NCBI GenBank assembly: GCA_963713815.1
Contig: CAVQNH010000026.1
Location: 226,935 to 290,934 of the forward strand
Direction of reading: 5' to 3'
DNA from: RYN-230 sp963713815
GTDB taxonomy: Bacteria; Actinomycetota; Actinomycetes; Streptosporangiales; Streptosporangiaceae
Length of the DNA: 64,000 nucleotides
Shown: positions 1 to 8,849 of the stretch, piece by piece
Position numbering within the stretch: the stretch's first letter is position 1
Layout of the letters: each line of letters begins with the position of its first letter
The notes under the pieces: generated by a model
What the model was told of the DNA's origin: nothing
The model's database searches: none
The model's input: only the letters and a program-made list of their open reading frames with translations
Position numbers and translations under genes: made by a program

Positions 1-1496
1 GGCCGGTGCTGGCCGCCCCGCCCGTGCCCCGCGCCCGGGACGAGTCGCCGCGGACGAACCGCTCGAACAGCGTGGGCTGGAGTTCCGGGGGGATACCCGG
101 CCCGTCGTCGGTCACGCTCAGCTCGACGGTGTCCGGCGCCTCGCCGACCGCCAGCGCCACTGTGACCACGGTGTCCCTGGGGGTGTGCTTGGCCGCGTTA
201 CTCATCAGGTTGGCCAGCACCTGGTGCAGGCGGTGCTCGTCGCCACGGACCATGACGGGCTCGTCCGGCAGTTCCAGGAGCCAGCGGTGACCGCTGGCGG
301 CGACCCGGGCGTCACTGGTGGCGTCGATGGCCAGCCGGGTCAGGTCCACCGGCTCGCGGGCCAGCGGGCGGCCGGCGTCGAGCTGGGCGAGCAGCAGCAG
401 CTCGTCAACCAGCACGCTCATCCGCTCGGATTCCGATTCGACCCGCTGCAGGGCGTGCTCGATGTCGGCGGGAACCGGGCCGGGGTGGCGCAGGGCCAGC
501 TCCGCGTAGCCGCGGATGGCGGCGAGGGGCGTGCGCAGCTCGTGGCTGGCATCGGCGGCGAACCGGCGCAGCCGGGCCTCGCTGGCGGCGCGGCGTCCCA
601 GCGCAGACTCGACGTGGCCGAGCATCCGGTTGAACGCGAGACCGACCTGGCCGACCTCGGTCCGGGGATTCGCGTCCGGGACCCGCTCGGCCAGCGTGAC
701 CTCGCCGCTGGCCAGGGGCAGCTCGGTGACCCGGGTAGCGGTCGCGGCGACCCGGCGCAAGCGGCCGCAGCGAGAGCCGGACGAACCCGGTGCCGAGTAG
801 GCCGGTCAGGATCAAGGTGGCTCCGAAGACGATGGCCTCGGTGAGCTCTACGTCCCGGAGGATGTTCTGCGCCGGGCCCAGGGGCAGCCCAGTGATCACT
901 GTGGTCCCGTCCGTGGCGGGAGAGGCCATCAGCTGGTAGGGGCCAAGCGAGGAAAACGAGACGGTCTTCGGCTGCGTGGTCCCCTTGAGCGTCTTGAGGG
1001 CGGTCAAGTCAGCCTGGGTCAGGTTGCAGCGGCCGTTGGCCACGGTCGGATAGAACACCTTGCCGTCATTGAGGGCAGCACTGAATGTCTGGCCACCCTG
1101 CTGATCCCCGCACCCCTGCGGGGCACCCGGCACGTTGTCGTTGTCGTGGTCGCTGTCGCCGGCTGGCTGCGGGCCCTGGCTCTGCCCGTTCCCACCATCA
1201 CTGTGGTCGCTGTCCGGGACGGCTTCGAGGCAGTTGCTGTAGCGGGTGCTGGCCGCACCGAGCTGCTGGTCGAGCTGGCTCATCAGGCCGTGCCGCAGCC
1301 CGACGTAGGTAACCAGCCCGATGGCGGCGCAGGCTACGGCCAGCAACGCCAGGAGCCCGGCGATCAGCCGGCCGCGCAGGGTCCGGCGGCCAAGCCAGCG
1401 CTGGAAAGGGCTCGCGTGCCGACCAGGGTCGCCCTCCGCGCCCCCGGACGGACCGCGACCCGGTTCGTTACCGGCCTCGTCGCCGGCCTCACTCAT
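1..1496 (-). CDS. two-component sensor histidine kinase, 3' end outside window, frame broken near 758
   Basis: Membrane histidine kinase that would autophosphorylate and pass phosphate to the response regulator encoded just upstream (11 bp gap). The N-terminus has a TM segment (about residues 42-66), an extracytoplasmic Ser/Asp/Gln-rich sensor loop with several Cys, and a second TM (about 220-243) ending in RLSLRPL. After that the frame shifts: one extra base near 758 removes the HAMP start RRVAATAT. In the restored frame I read a HAMP region, the HisKA phosphoacceptor motif DASHELRTPL (about 530-560), an N-box with NAAKHT (about 195-215) and a G1 box DDGPGIP (about 90-110). The ATP-lid end lies beyond base 1. 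The family is certain; the stimulus is unknown. The break is probably a sequencing indel because the downstream domains are intact. Confidence 0.85.
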
Positions 1497-1507
1497 CGGT
1501 AACGTCC

Positions 1508-2308
1508 TCAGCTCACGGGTTTGAGCACGTATCCGACACCGCGGACGGTGTGGATCAGCGGCTCGCGGTTCGCGTCGATCTTCTTGCGCAGGTAGCTGAT
1601 GTACAGCTCCACGACGTGAGCCTGCCCGCCGAAGTCGTAGTTCCAGACCCGGTCGAGGATCTGGGCCTTCGACAGCACCCGCCGCGGGTTGCGCATCAGG
1701 AACCGCAGCAGCTCGAACTCGGTCGCGGTCAGGTCGATCAGCTCGTCCGCGCGGCGCACCTCACGGGCGTCCTCGTCCATGCTCAGGTCCCCGACCACCA
1801 GCTGGGTCTCCCCGCGGGCCCGGGCCAGCCCGGCCCGGCGCAGCAGCCCGCGCAGCCGGGCCAGCACCTCTTCCAGGCTGAACGGCTTGGTGACGTAGTC
1901 ATCCCCGCCCGCGGTGATCCCGGCCACCCGGTCATCGACGGCGTCCTTGGCCGTCAGGAACAGCACGCATACATGCGGGGACTCCTGCCGGACCCGGCGC
2001 AGCACTTCCAGGCCGTCGAAGTCGGGCAGCATGATGTCCAGCACCACCGCGTCAGGGCGGAACTCCCGCGCCGCCCGCACCGCCGACGCGCCGTCGCCCG
2101 CCGTCATGATCTCCCAGCCCTCATACCGCAGCACGCTGGCCAGCAACTCAGCCAGGCTCGGCTCATCATCAACGACCAGGACCCGGATCGGGCTGCCGTC
2201 CAGTCGCCTGATCTGGGCGGCCTGGCCGGTGCTGCCCGGCTGGGCGGGCGGAGCGGGGGTCGCGGGCTGGGCGGCCTGCGCGTCACTCATCATTGTCCCA
2301 GTGTGCAT
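1508..2308 (-). CDS. OmpR/PhoB-family response regulator
   Basis: DNA-binding response regulator paired with the downstream kinase. The receiver domain begins after a 40-residue Ala/Pro/Gln-rich leader: the acidic pair is in VLVVDDEPS, the phosphoacceptor Asp in VVLDIMLPDFDG, the Thr in LFLTAKD and the Lys in DYVTKPFS. A winged-helix output domain follows (TATEFELLRFLMRNP, then RVWNYDF and the terminal HTVRGVGYVLKP). Starts at 2308, 2293 or 2290 are all possible. None has a strong ribosome site, and TAGATA lies 4 bp ahead of 2308, so a leaderless mRNA is possible. It follows the ferredoxin gene by about 43 bp on the same strand, so it may be co-transcribed with the redox operon and could regulate it. 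That role is inferred. Confidence 0.92.
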   Translation of the reverse strand: MHTGTMMSDAQAAQPATPAPPAQPGSTGQAAQIRRLDGSPIRVLVVDDEPSLAELLASVLRYEGWEIMTAGDGASAVRAAREFRPDAVVLDIMLPDFDGLEVLRRVRQESPHVCVLFLTAKDAVDDRVAGITAGGDDYVTKPFSLEEVLARLRGLLRRAGLARARGETQLVVGDLSMDEDAREVRRADELIDLTATEFELLRFLMRNPRRVLSKAQILDRVWNYDFGGQAHVVELYISYLRKKIDANREPLIHTVRGVGYVLKPVS

Positions 2309-2351
2309 GCGTTATCTAGGGAGTATTTCTATGTAGCCTCTGGGTTTCCTC

Positions 2352-2555
2352 TCAGGACGCGGGCAGCAGCTTGAGGGCCAGCGCGGGGCAGTCGGTGACG
2401 GCCCGGCGGACGTGCCGGTCCAGCGAGCGCGGCACCGGCCCGCGGGCCACGATCGGGTAGCCCCATTCATCCAGCGTGACGAGCTCGGGCAGCAGTTCCG
2501 CGCACAGGCCGTGCCCGGAGCAGAGGGTGGGGTCGACGCGCAGTTCTTTCTTCAT
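2352..2555 (-). CDS. small single-cluster ferredoxin
   Basis: A 67-residue ferredoxin with three cluster cysteines in the pattern C-x5-C (CSGHGLC, residues 12-18) and CP at about 56. This is typical of actinobacterial 3Fe-4S or 4Fe-4S ferredoxins that serve P450s or flavoproteins. The ATG at 2555 is preceded by GAGGAAG at good spacing. It lies 16 bp after the NuoF-like gene and is the last gene of the redox operon, so it is a natural electron acceptor or donor for that NADH/FMN protein. A ferredoxin for an unlinked P450 cannot be excluded. Confidence 0.88.
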   Translation of the reverse strand: MKKELRVDPTLCSGHGLCAELLPELVTLDEWGYPIVARGPVPRSLDRHVRRAVTDCPALALKLLPAS

Positions 2556-2571
2556 CGGTGCTTCCTCAATC

Positions 2572-3924
2572 TCAGCTCCAGTCCGCCGCGTCGAGCGCGG
2601 CGTCCGCGGGGAGCGGCAGGAACGGCTGCCGGGCCGGGTCCACGCACCGCCCGGCGGAGTGATTCCGGATTTCCTCCCGGAAGACGTGCAGGGCGCTGCG
2701 GACGAACCGGGTGGTGCCGTCGGGGTGGTGGCAGGCGCCGCGGCCCTCGACCAGGCCGGCCCAGCGGATGATGTCCGTGACCGCGCGCGGGTCCGGGCGG
2801 GGGCTGGCCACCTCGTCCAGGGCGGCGGCGATGCGGGGCAGGCCGTTGAAGCACGGCCCGCACTGCCCGGCCGACTCCAGCGCCAGGTAACGGGCGACCC
2901 GCGCGGTCTCCGCGATCCCGCAGCAGCGGGCCGGCAGGGCCACCAGGACCCCGGCGCCCACAAAGGCCCCGGCGGCCCGGAGGTCCGCGTTGCTGAGCGT
3001 CATGCGGGCCGCGTCCGCGGCCGGCACCCACGCCCCGTGGTAGCCGCCGCTGAGCACGGCCTGGGTGCCGTCGAGCCGGAGCAGGTCACGCAGGGGCGTG
3101 CCGAGCCCGGTCTCGACCACGTTCCGCTGGCCGTCGGCCTGGTGCAGCGTGCACAGCATGCTGCCCGGCTCGCCCGGCGTGCCGGCCGCCCGGAACCAGG
3201 CCGGCCCGTACCGGGCGATCAGGGCGATGTGGGCCAGGGTTTCCACGTTGTGCACCAGCGTCGGCCGGCCCACCACGCCCCGCTCGAAGACCCGCGGCGG
3301 CTTGAACCGGGGCATAGCCGGGCTCGCCGCTGATCCGGCTGGCCAGCGCGGATTCCTCACCGGCCAGGAAACGGGGCGGCGCGTCGATGATCTCCACCGC
3401 GGCCACGTCCACGCCGGTCGCGGCCCGCTCCGCGATCGCGGCCCGCAGCCGCTCCTGCAGCCGTGCGTTGCGGTGCACGTAGAGCCCGACAGCCTGGGAG
3501 CCCACCGCCTCGGCGGCCAGCTGGAGCCCGTCCAGGACGAGGTGCGGCGAGATCCACAGCAGTGACTTGTCCTTGTCGCTGGCGGGCTCGCCCTCGGCGC
3601 CGTTGCCGATGACGATCGGCCGGGTCCGGGCCTCGGCGACGGCCTCGAGCTTGCGGTGCACCGGGAAGGCCGCGCCGCCCCGGCCGGTGAGCCCGGCCGC
3701 CTTGAGGACGGGGATGAGCTTCCCGGGCGCCCCGAAGTAGGGCGGCGCGGCGTAGCGGGACAGGTGGGTGCGCAGGTCAACCGGCACCGCCCCGTGCACC
3801 GGCAGCAGTCGCGGCAGGTCGCCGGCGCTTCGGATCCGCTGCGGGCCGGTGCCGTTCCGGCCGGGTGGCTGTCCTGCCGCCCGGGGTGCGGGGCGGGGTA
3901 CGGCACGGTGGTGCCATAGGTCAT
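2572..3924 (-). CDS. NuoF-like NADH/FMN/Fe-S oxidoreductase, two compensating frame breaks
   Basis: Resembles the 51-kDa NADH-binding subunit of complex I and related soluble dehydrogenases: it would oxidise NADH on FMN and pass electrons to Fe-S centres. Visible elements are the Gly-rich nucleotide region GLTGRGGAAFP, the FMN-region motif GNGAEGEPAS, the motif FLAGEESAL, VGRPTLVHNVETLAHI, and the C-terminal cluster region ESAGQCGPCFNGLP with a later Cys in GACHHPDG. The N-terminal 20 or so codons are in frame with the ATG at 3924. The frame then changes near 3855 and returns near 3318 (an extra C in GAGCCCGGC), so the total length stays divisible by three. About 450 residues, in line with NuoF homologues. 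It follows the ferric-reductase-like gene by 23 bp. No NuoE or NuoG is adjacent, so it is not part of a complex I operon here. Confidence 0.82.
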   Translation of the reverse strand: MTYGTTVPYPAPHPGRQDSHPAGTAPARSGSEAPATCRDCCRCTGRCRLTCAPTCPATPRRPTSGRPGSSSPSSRRPGSPAGAARPSRCTASSRPSPRPGPGRSSSATAPRASPPATRTSHCCGSRRTSSWTGSSWPPRRWAPRLSGSTCTATHGCRSGCGPRSRSGPRPAWTWPRWRSSTRRPVSWPVRNPRWPAGSAASPAMPRFKPPRVFERGVVGRPTLVHNVETLAHIALIARYGPAWFRAAGTPGEPGSMLCTLHQADGQRNVVETGLGTPLRDLLRLDGTQAVLSGGYHGAWVPAADAARMTLSNADLRAAGAFVGAGVLVALPARCCGIAETARVARYLALESAGQCGPCFNGLPRIAAALDEVASPRPDPRAVTDIIRWAGLVEGRGACHHPDGTTRFVRSALHVFREEIRNHSAGRCVDPARQPFLPLPADAALDAADWS

Positions 3925-3947
3925 CGCGTATCGGCTTTCTGAGTCGG

Positions 3948-4607
3948 TCAGCGGACGTTCTCCGGGTCGCGCCGGCCTGCCCGGTCACGCGGGGAAGCAG
4001 GGGCGCGGGGGTCATCGCGGGGGGACATCATGGCCAGGGTGGCGGCCGCGCGCCCTTCACGCGGTATCTCCCGCCCGGCGTGGGTCACCCGCCAGATGAC
4101 CGCGGCGAGCACCGACAGGGTGCAGGCGATCGTCAGGTACAGCAGCAGGCCGCTCTGCAGGTCAGTGCTGCTGAACAGGCTGTGCACCAGGGCAGAGACC
4201 CAGGCCGCGTAGCTGAGCCAGTGCAGCGACCGCCAGAAGCGGCGGCTTATCCGGGCCCGGGCCAGGCTGGTCAGGATCAGCGCCAGCACCAGGTCGAGGG
4301 AGATCGCGCCCAGGCCGAGCCACAGCGGCTTGTACGACGAGGTGAACGGGACCACGATCGCGGTGATCTGGATGGTCACGTAAGGATCGAGCACGGCCGT
4401 GATGACGTGGATCGCCACGAACACCACCCCGAGCAGGGACAGGTTGCGGTGCAGCCCGGTGACCACGAAACGGGGCAGCCCGGGCAGCCGTCCCTGGCGG
4501 TTGACCAGCACGCCCAGGAGGACTACGCCCGTCAGCAGCAGCAGGCTGACCACTCCGGTGGCTCTGCTCGCGTACCAGAGCGCGGTGCTCTGGGTGATTC
4601 CGTTCAT
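3948..4607 (-). CDS. ferric-reductase-like transmembrane protein
   Basis: A 219-residue integral membrane protein with about six hydrophobic helices, of the ferric reductase transmembrane / MsrQ-like haem b family. Paired His residues sit in helices (GLHRNLSLLGVVFVAIHVI and SLHWLSYAAWVSALVHSLF), the arrangement expected for two haem b groups across the membrane. I prefer the ATG at 4607, which has GGAGAGG five bases upstream, over a GTG at 4661. The C-terminus after the last helix is an Arg/Pro-rich cytoplasmic tail. Its place between the NuoF-like gene and the ApbE/small-protein genes suggests it carries electrons from cytoplasmic NADH to an extracytoplasmic flavin acceptor. This is inference from context. 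Confidence 0.82.
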   Translation of the reverse strand: MNGITQSTALWYASRATGVVSLLLLTGVVLLGVLVNRQGRLPGLPRFVVTGLHRNLSLLGVVFVAIHVITAVLDPYVTIQITAIVVPFTSSYKPLWLGLGAISLDLVLALILTSLARARISRRFWRSLHWLSYAAWVSALVHSLFSSTDLQSGLLLYLTIACTLSVLAAVIWRVTHAGREIPREGRAAATLAMMSPRDDPRAPASPRDRAGRRDPENVR

Positions 4608-4956
4608 CGGGGCCTCTCCGGCGGTGGCCGTGCGGGGTGTCGCGGCCAGGGTGGTGACCACGCTCTGGGATAAGAATCACCGGCCCGGCGCAGGCCGCCC
4701 TATGGCGCGGCTCTCAATTCCCTCTGAACGTCCTGGCCTGCCCCGATCCGCCCCCGGCGGGAGACGTTAAGCGGCCGGTTCGGTATACATGCCGCATGCC
4801 CGGACAGCCTGCGGAGCCCATCCGGCCCGCAGCCCGGTCCGGGTGCGCGGGCGCTGGTCCCGCACCCGCCGGATCCGGTCGCCTGACCGGGCCCGGGGGG
4901 ACGGTCAGCTGCAGTTCGGCTGGCCGGGCAGGCAGGCTGGCCAGGCAGGGGCAGGG

Positions 4957-5347
4957 TCAGGAGCCGCCGGACGTGGACTGTGGCGGTGCGGTGGTCGCGA
5001 CGGGCGCCGGGACCGCCGGGGCGGTGGCCGCCGCTGCGGCCGGGCTGGCCTTCCGCGGGGATGATGATGATGATGCCTGGCGGCCTTGGCCGCGCTCCCC
5101 GGCGCTGCGCTGGCGGAGGCGCTGGGAGACTGGCGCTCGCAGCGCTGCTGGCCGCCGCGGACGGAGCGGGTGCGCTGCGGGCGCGCGAATTCGCCGCGGC
5201 GTGGGCCGATCCGGGCAGGATGGCGGCCACGGCGCCCGCCGTGACGACGCCCGCCACGCCCACCGTGGCGGTGACCGCCCGCAGGTGCCCCTGGCTCCGC
5301 CGCCGCTGGGACACGGCGGCGCGGACGTCGGCCCGGCGGTGGTTCAT
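4957..5347 (-). CDS. small membrane-anchored Ser/Ala/Pro-rich protein (paralogue of the gene at 6401-6753), frame broken
   Basis: Starts at ATG 5347 with AGAGGA six bases upstream. It has a charged N-terminus (MNHRRADVRAAVSQRRRSQG), one hydrophobic segment (VTATVGVAGVVTAGAVAAI) and then low-complexity Ala/Ser/Pro. As sequenced the frame changes twice between about 5060 and 5130. The restored tail is Ser/Ala/Thr-rich and ends STSGGS at 4957. The other frames give His runs or Arg/Pro runs that look artificial. The same layout (short charged head, RRLRAVTA-like segment, one TM, Ser-rich tail ending ATSGGS) occurs in the gene on the other side of apbE. I recognise no domain and do not see a canonical FMN_bind domain. 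A role as an anchor or carrier for the redox chain is a guess from position. Confidence 0.6.
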
Positions 5348-5364
5348 GAAGGTCCTCTGCAGGG

Positions 5365-6401
5365 TCAGCGGATCTCGGCGGGCCATCCGCCGACGGTCCG
5401 GACGTTACCCGCCGTATCGACCAGGCGGGCCGGGAAGCCGAGGTTTGAGAGCCAATCCAGAGCCTGGGGGCCGCGGATGATCGCGGCGGTGCTGGCCGTG
5501 TTGGCGTCCACGCAGGTGGCCGCGGCCACGGAGACGGTGCGCCAGTGCACCGGGGCGGGCAGGCCGGTGCGCGGGTCCAGGATGTGGTGCAGCACGTCAC
5601 CGCCGCGCCGCCAGCGCCGCGCCGTGGTGCTGGACGTGGCGAGCCCGCCTCGCTGGATGGCCACCACGGCGGCGGGTCCCTGCGGCGGGTCCTCCGGCCG
5701 CCCGGTGACGTCCTGGACGCGGATCCGCCAGCCGCCCTCCGGGCGGCGGCCCGGCTACCGCGATGTCGCCGCCCAGCCCGACGAGCACGCCGCAGCCCAG
5801 CGCCCCGGCCAGCCGGGCGGCGGACCGGTCCGCGGCCCACGCCTTGGCCGTGGCACCGAGATCCAGGTGCACGCCGCGGGGCAGGGTCAGCAGCCTCGAC
5901 TGCTCGTCGAGCCCGACCTGGCGCCAGCCGGGCACCGCCCGGACGGTCAGCCGGACCGGGGGGCCGGCGTCGGGCAGCAGCGCGAAGTCGCGGTCGTAGC
6001 CGAGGGCCGACATGGCGTCAGCCACGGTCGGGTCGACGTCCCCGTCAGTCAGCCGGGCCGCTCGCAGGGCCACCGCGATCGCCTCGGCTAGCAGCGGGCT
6101 CAGCTGTGTCGTGCTCACCTCGGCCGTGCTCTCGCCGGCGGGGCTGGCGGGCTCGCACCGCCGGGCTGGCGCCGGGCGGTCCCGCTGGTCCGGCGGCCGC
6201 GCCCAGCCGCATCAGTTCTGAGTCAGGCCGGAACCGGCTGCACGCCCGGTCCACCGCGTCCAGGTCGGCTTCGAGGAGGCGGCGCGCCTCGGCCAGCTGG
6301 CCCGGGTCGGTGACCAGCAGCCATACCTGGGTGCCCAGGGCCTGCCAGTCCGCGGCCCCGAGGGCTTCCGGCTCCCGCATGCCCGTGCCTGGCGGAGGCA
6401 T
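5365..6401 (-). CDS. apbE: FAD:protein FMN transferase (ApbE), frame broken twice
   Basis: ApbE-family flavin transferase, which uses FAD to attach FMN covalently to Thr or Ser of target proteins outside the cytoplasm. Recognisable pieces in order: LEADLDAVDRACSRFRPDSEL (N-terminal region with the usual CSRF-DSEL motif), LLPRGVHLDLGATAKAWAAD (the DLGA.AKG.A motif), VLVGLGGDIAV (GGD), and HILDPRTGLPAP followed by SVAAATCVDANTASTAA (the HI-DP-TG and late D-A-TA motifs). Indels near 6140-6200 and near 5741 (an extra base in a GGGC run) separate these pieces. Removing two bases gives 344 residues, the normal family size. The ATG at 6401 overlaps the upstream stop (TGATG), which suggests translational coupling. 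No signal peptide is obvious. Confidence 0.85.
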
Positions 6402-6753
6402 CAGGAGCCGCCAGAGGTGGCGTGGGCCGAACTGGAGCTCGACGACGGTGCCGAGGACGACGAACCGCTGGTCCCCGACGACGAACTGCGCGCCGAGCGC
6501 TCGTCCCGGACGAGGAGCTGCTCGTGCTGGAACCTCCCGAGGTCGCGTGCGTCGCGGACGACCCCGAGCCGGACTTGGCCGACGTGCTGGACGCGCTGGA
6601 CGTACTGTGCGTGGCACTGGGCAGGGTGAAGGCGAGGCCGCCCGCGACAGCCAGACCCAGCACACCGGTGCCGGCGGTGACGGCGCGGAGCCGGCGCCGC
6701 GCCCGCTCCCGCTTCACCACGGCCGTGACGGTGCGAGGGTCGCTGCTGTTCAT
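6401..6753 (-). CDS. small membrane-anchored Ser-rich protein, first gene of the redox operon
   Basis: Starts at ATG 6753 (a second ATG at 6756) with AAGGAG at correct spacing. Residues 1-25 are charged (NSSDPRTVTAVVKRERARRR). They are followed by LRAVTAGTGVLGLAVAGGLAF, one membrane segment. The rest is Ser/Thr/Gly-rich. The frame as sequenced switches near 6500. In the restored frame the Ser-rich tail runs to ATSGGS and the TGA at 6401-6403 overlaps the apbE ATG. It shares its whole architecture with the gene at 4957-5347. Function is unknown; the coupling to apbE and the Ser/Thr-rich extracytoplasmic tail make it a candidate partner or substrate of ApbE, unproven. Confidence 0.6.
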
Positions 6754-6905
6754 CATGACTCCTTCACGGAAGCTAATACTTCTAAATTCCCGCTAACGAT
6801 CTATGGCTGGCGTTTCCTCTTCATCTGCGGCAGCTCTGAATGCCGCCACCCCCTCTGGCGGCGAGTCTTTGGTCCCGGGCCGGGAGGACGCACGGCTCTG
6901 CTCAA

Positions 6906-6935
6906 TGTCACTAGGCCACTGCATACTGTCACTAG
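6906..6935. promoter_or_regulatory. 9-bp direct repeat upstream of the nitroreductase gene
   Basis: TGTCACTAG occurs at 6906-6914 and again at 6927-6935, exactly 21 bp apart (two helical turns), within the divergent intergenic region between the redox operon and the nitroreductase gene. This is the usual spacing for a tandem activator or response-regulator site. No regulator is identified. Confidence 0.35.
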
Positions 6936-6951
6936 TCAGGCAGGGGGAGAT

Positions 6952-7980
6952 ATGCCGGAGATACCGCTCACGCTCGGTCAGGCATCCGCTGCGGATGCGG
7001 CCCTGACCCAGGACCAGGTGGCGTTCCTGGTGGCGACGGCCGGACGCGCCCCATCAGTGCACAACACGCAGCCCTGGCAGTTCCGGGTCCACCAGAACGG
7101 GCTTGACCTGTTCGCCGACCCGGGCAGGCGGCTGCAGGCCATCGACGCGGACGGCCGGGAGATGCTGATCAGCTGCGGCGCGGCCCTGTTCGGTCTGCGG
7201 TTGGGCCTCCGGAACCTGGGCTACCAGGCCACCGTGGAGTTGCTCCCCGATCCGGGTCACCCCAGTCTGCTCGCCCGCGTCCGGCTGGGCCGGCGGGCGC
7301 CGCTCACACCCGAGGAGTGGGAGATGCTGGTGGCGGTCCCGCATCGGCATACCCACCGCGGCCCGTTCAGCCCCGAGCCGGTCCCGGCCGGGCTGCTGCC
7401 ACGCTTGCAGCACGACGCGATAGCCGAGGGAGCCACCGTGGTCCTGGTGGATCAGCGCTCGCAGGGCCAGCTGCGGGACCTGGTCGAGGCGGCGGCGCGC
7501 TGGCAGCAGCGCAACCGGGTGATCCGCGACGAGCTGCGGGAATGGACCGGGGCGCGGGGCACCGACACCAGGGACGGTGTGCCGCCCACCGCGTACCCGT
7601 CCCCGGCCGGCGGTCAGGAGGACGCCACGGCCGGCTGGGACGGCGTGCTGACGCGGCGAGACTTCGACCAGGGCCACGGCGAGGGCCGGCTCGAGACCGG
7701 CGGGCCGCCCCCCTCGGTCACCGCCATCCTGGTCACCGCGGGAGACACGCCGACCGACTGGCTGCGGGCCGGGCAGGCGCTGAACCGGATACTCGTGCAC
7801 GCGGCGAGCGTGTGGGTGTTCGCCGCGCTGAACAGCCAGCCCATGGAGTCACGGCCGCTGCGGACGCTGGTGCGGTCGCGGCTCTGCCTGCCCGGCGCGC
7901 CGCAGATGCTGCTCCAGTTCGGCCGGGCCCACACCGCCGCGGCGACCGCGCGCCGACCCGTCGGAGAGCTGATCTGCTAA
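6952..7980 (+). CDS. Acg-family FMN-dependent nitroreductase
   Basis: A 342-residue nitroreductase-fold protein of the mycobacterial Acg (Rv2032) type. The signature RAPSVHNTQPWQF is near the N-terminus (about residues 30-42), where the family binds FMN phosphate. The C-terminal half has the second half of the fold, ending with SRLCLPGAPQMLLQFGRA. The start is ATG 6952 with GGGGGAG upstream. In mycobacteria Acg is a dormancy-regulon protein that binds FMN; whether it is catalytic is debated. Its stop codon overlaps that of the convergent CYTH gene. A DosR-like palindrome was looked for upstream and not found. Confidence 0.85.
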   Translation: MPEIPLTLGQASAADAALTQDQVAFLVATAGRAPSVHNTQPWQFRVHQNGLDLFADPGRRLQAIDADGREMLISCGAALFGLRLGLRNLGYQATVELLPDPGHPSLLARVRLGRRAPLTPEEWEMLVAVPHRHTHRGPFSPEPVPAGLLPRLQHDAIAEGATVVLVDQRSQGQLRDLVEAAARWQQRNRVIRDELREWTGARGTDTRDGVPPTAYPSPAGGQEDATAGWDGVLTRRDFDQGHGEGRLETGGPPPSVTAILVTAGDTPTDWLRAGQALNRILVHAASVWVFAALNSQPMESRPLRTLVRSRLCLPGAPQMLLQFGRAHTAAATARRPVGELIC

Positions 7981-8603
7981 CCCGTGCCCAGGACCCGGGC
8001 CAGCTTGGAGGCGGACCGGGACGGCCTGGCGCCCGCCGCGGCCAGCCCGGCGGCCGCGGCGTCCAGCACCTCGGGGGTCCCGGACTTCAGCTCGACCTCC
8101 ACCTCCCGCCAGGCGTCCTGCTGCCGCCAGTGGTCCGGGTCGGCCGGGTCCGGCCGTGAGCCGGCGACCTGGTCGTCGGCCAGCTCCGCGAGGACCTGGC
8201 CCGCCTGGTCCAGCAGCCGGTGGACGGTGCGGCGGGTCTCCAGCCGCGCGACCGGCCGCAGCGGGGCGCCGCCCGACCAGCGGGCGACCCGGGCGGCGAT
8301 CTCCTCCGGGACCGGGTGCCCCGGCAGGTCCAGCGGGAAATGCAGTTCACGCCGGGTGTCGCCGCCGACCGGCAGCTTGATGTGCCACCCCGCGTCGTCG
8401 CCGCCGGTGCGGCGGCGCAGCGTGATGCGGGAGCCGATGAGCCGCAGATCGTCGGTGTCGTAGTAGGTCGCGGCCAGATGCTGGACGTCTGGCGGGCCCA
8501 TGCTGTCCACGCCGCCGGACCCGGCCAGGTCAGGGACCACGAACCCGGCATCCACGTCATACTTCCGCTCGGTCTCGGTCTGCTCCTGCTCATCAGTGGC
8601 CAT
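7977..8603 (-). CDS. CYTH-domain protein (triphosphate-binding tunnel fold)
   Basis: A 208-residue single CYTH domain. The diagnostic N-terminal ExExK motif is present as ETERKYDV (residues 10-17), followed by YYDTDDLRLI, alternating basic strands (TLRRRTGGDDAGWHIKLP) and the acidic strand EVEVELKSG. This set of charged residues lines the tunnel that binds triphosphates or inorganic polyphosphate with a divalent metal. Many actinobacterial CYTH proteins carry a C-terminal CHAD domain; this one does not. It ends head to head with the nitroreductase gene, the two stop codons overlapping (TAG 7977-7979 on minus, TAA 7978-7980 on plus). Substrate unknown. Confidence 0.9.
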   Translation of the reverse strand: MATDEQEQTETERKYDVDAGFVVPDLAGSGGVDSMGPPDVQHLAATYYDTDDLRLIGSRITLRRRTGGDDAGWHIKLPVGGDTRRELHFPLDLPGHPVPEEIAARVARWSGGAPLRPVARLETRRTVHRLLDQAGQVLAELADDQVAGSRPDPADPDHWRQQDAWREVEVELKSGTPEVLDAAAAGLAAAGARPSRSASKLARVLGTG

Positions 8604-8849
8604 GGTCTGAGGCTACGAGGCTGGCTGTGGCCCAGTGCCATGAGGCTCGCCGGCTCCCGGGATACCCGCGCGGACGGCCGCGCGGGCCGAATTCTCCCCT
8701 GTGACGGCAAACGCGCAGCCAGCGATGTGGCTGGGCCGCGTGTTTCCACGGTGATTCCGCGATCACGATGCCAAACTGCGTGGTGACGTTTCGTATGCGG
8801 GGCAGCGCCGGGAGCCGGGGCCGGGCTGGCGGGGACGGGGGAAACGCGC

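Noticed and set aside
6860..6951. DosR box before the Acg-type nitroreductase
   Set aside because: TTTGGTCCCGGGCCGGGAGG resembles half of it but lacks the GGGAC-N4-GTCCC symmetry.
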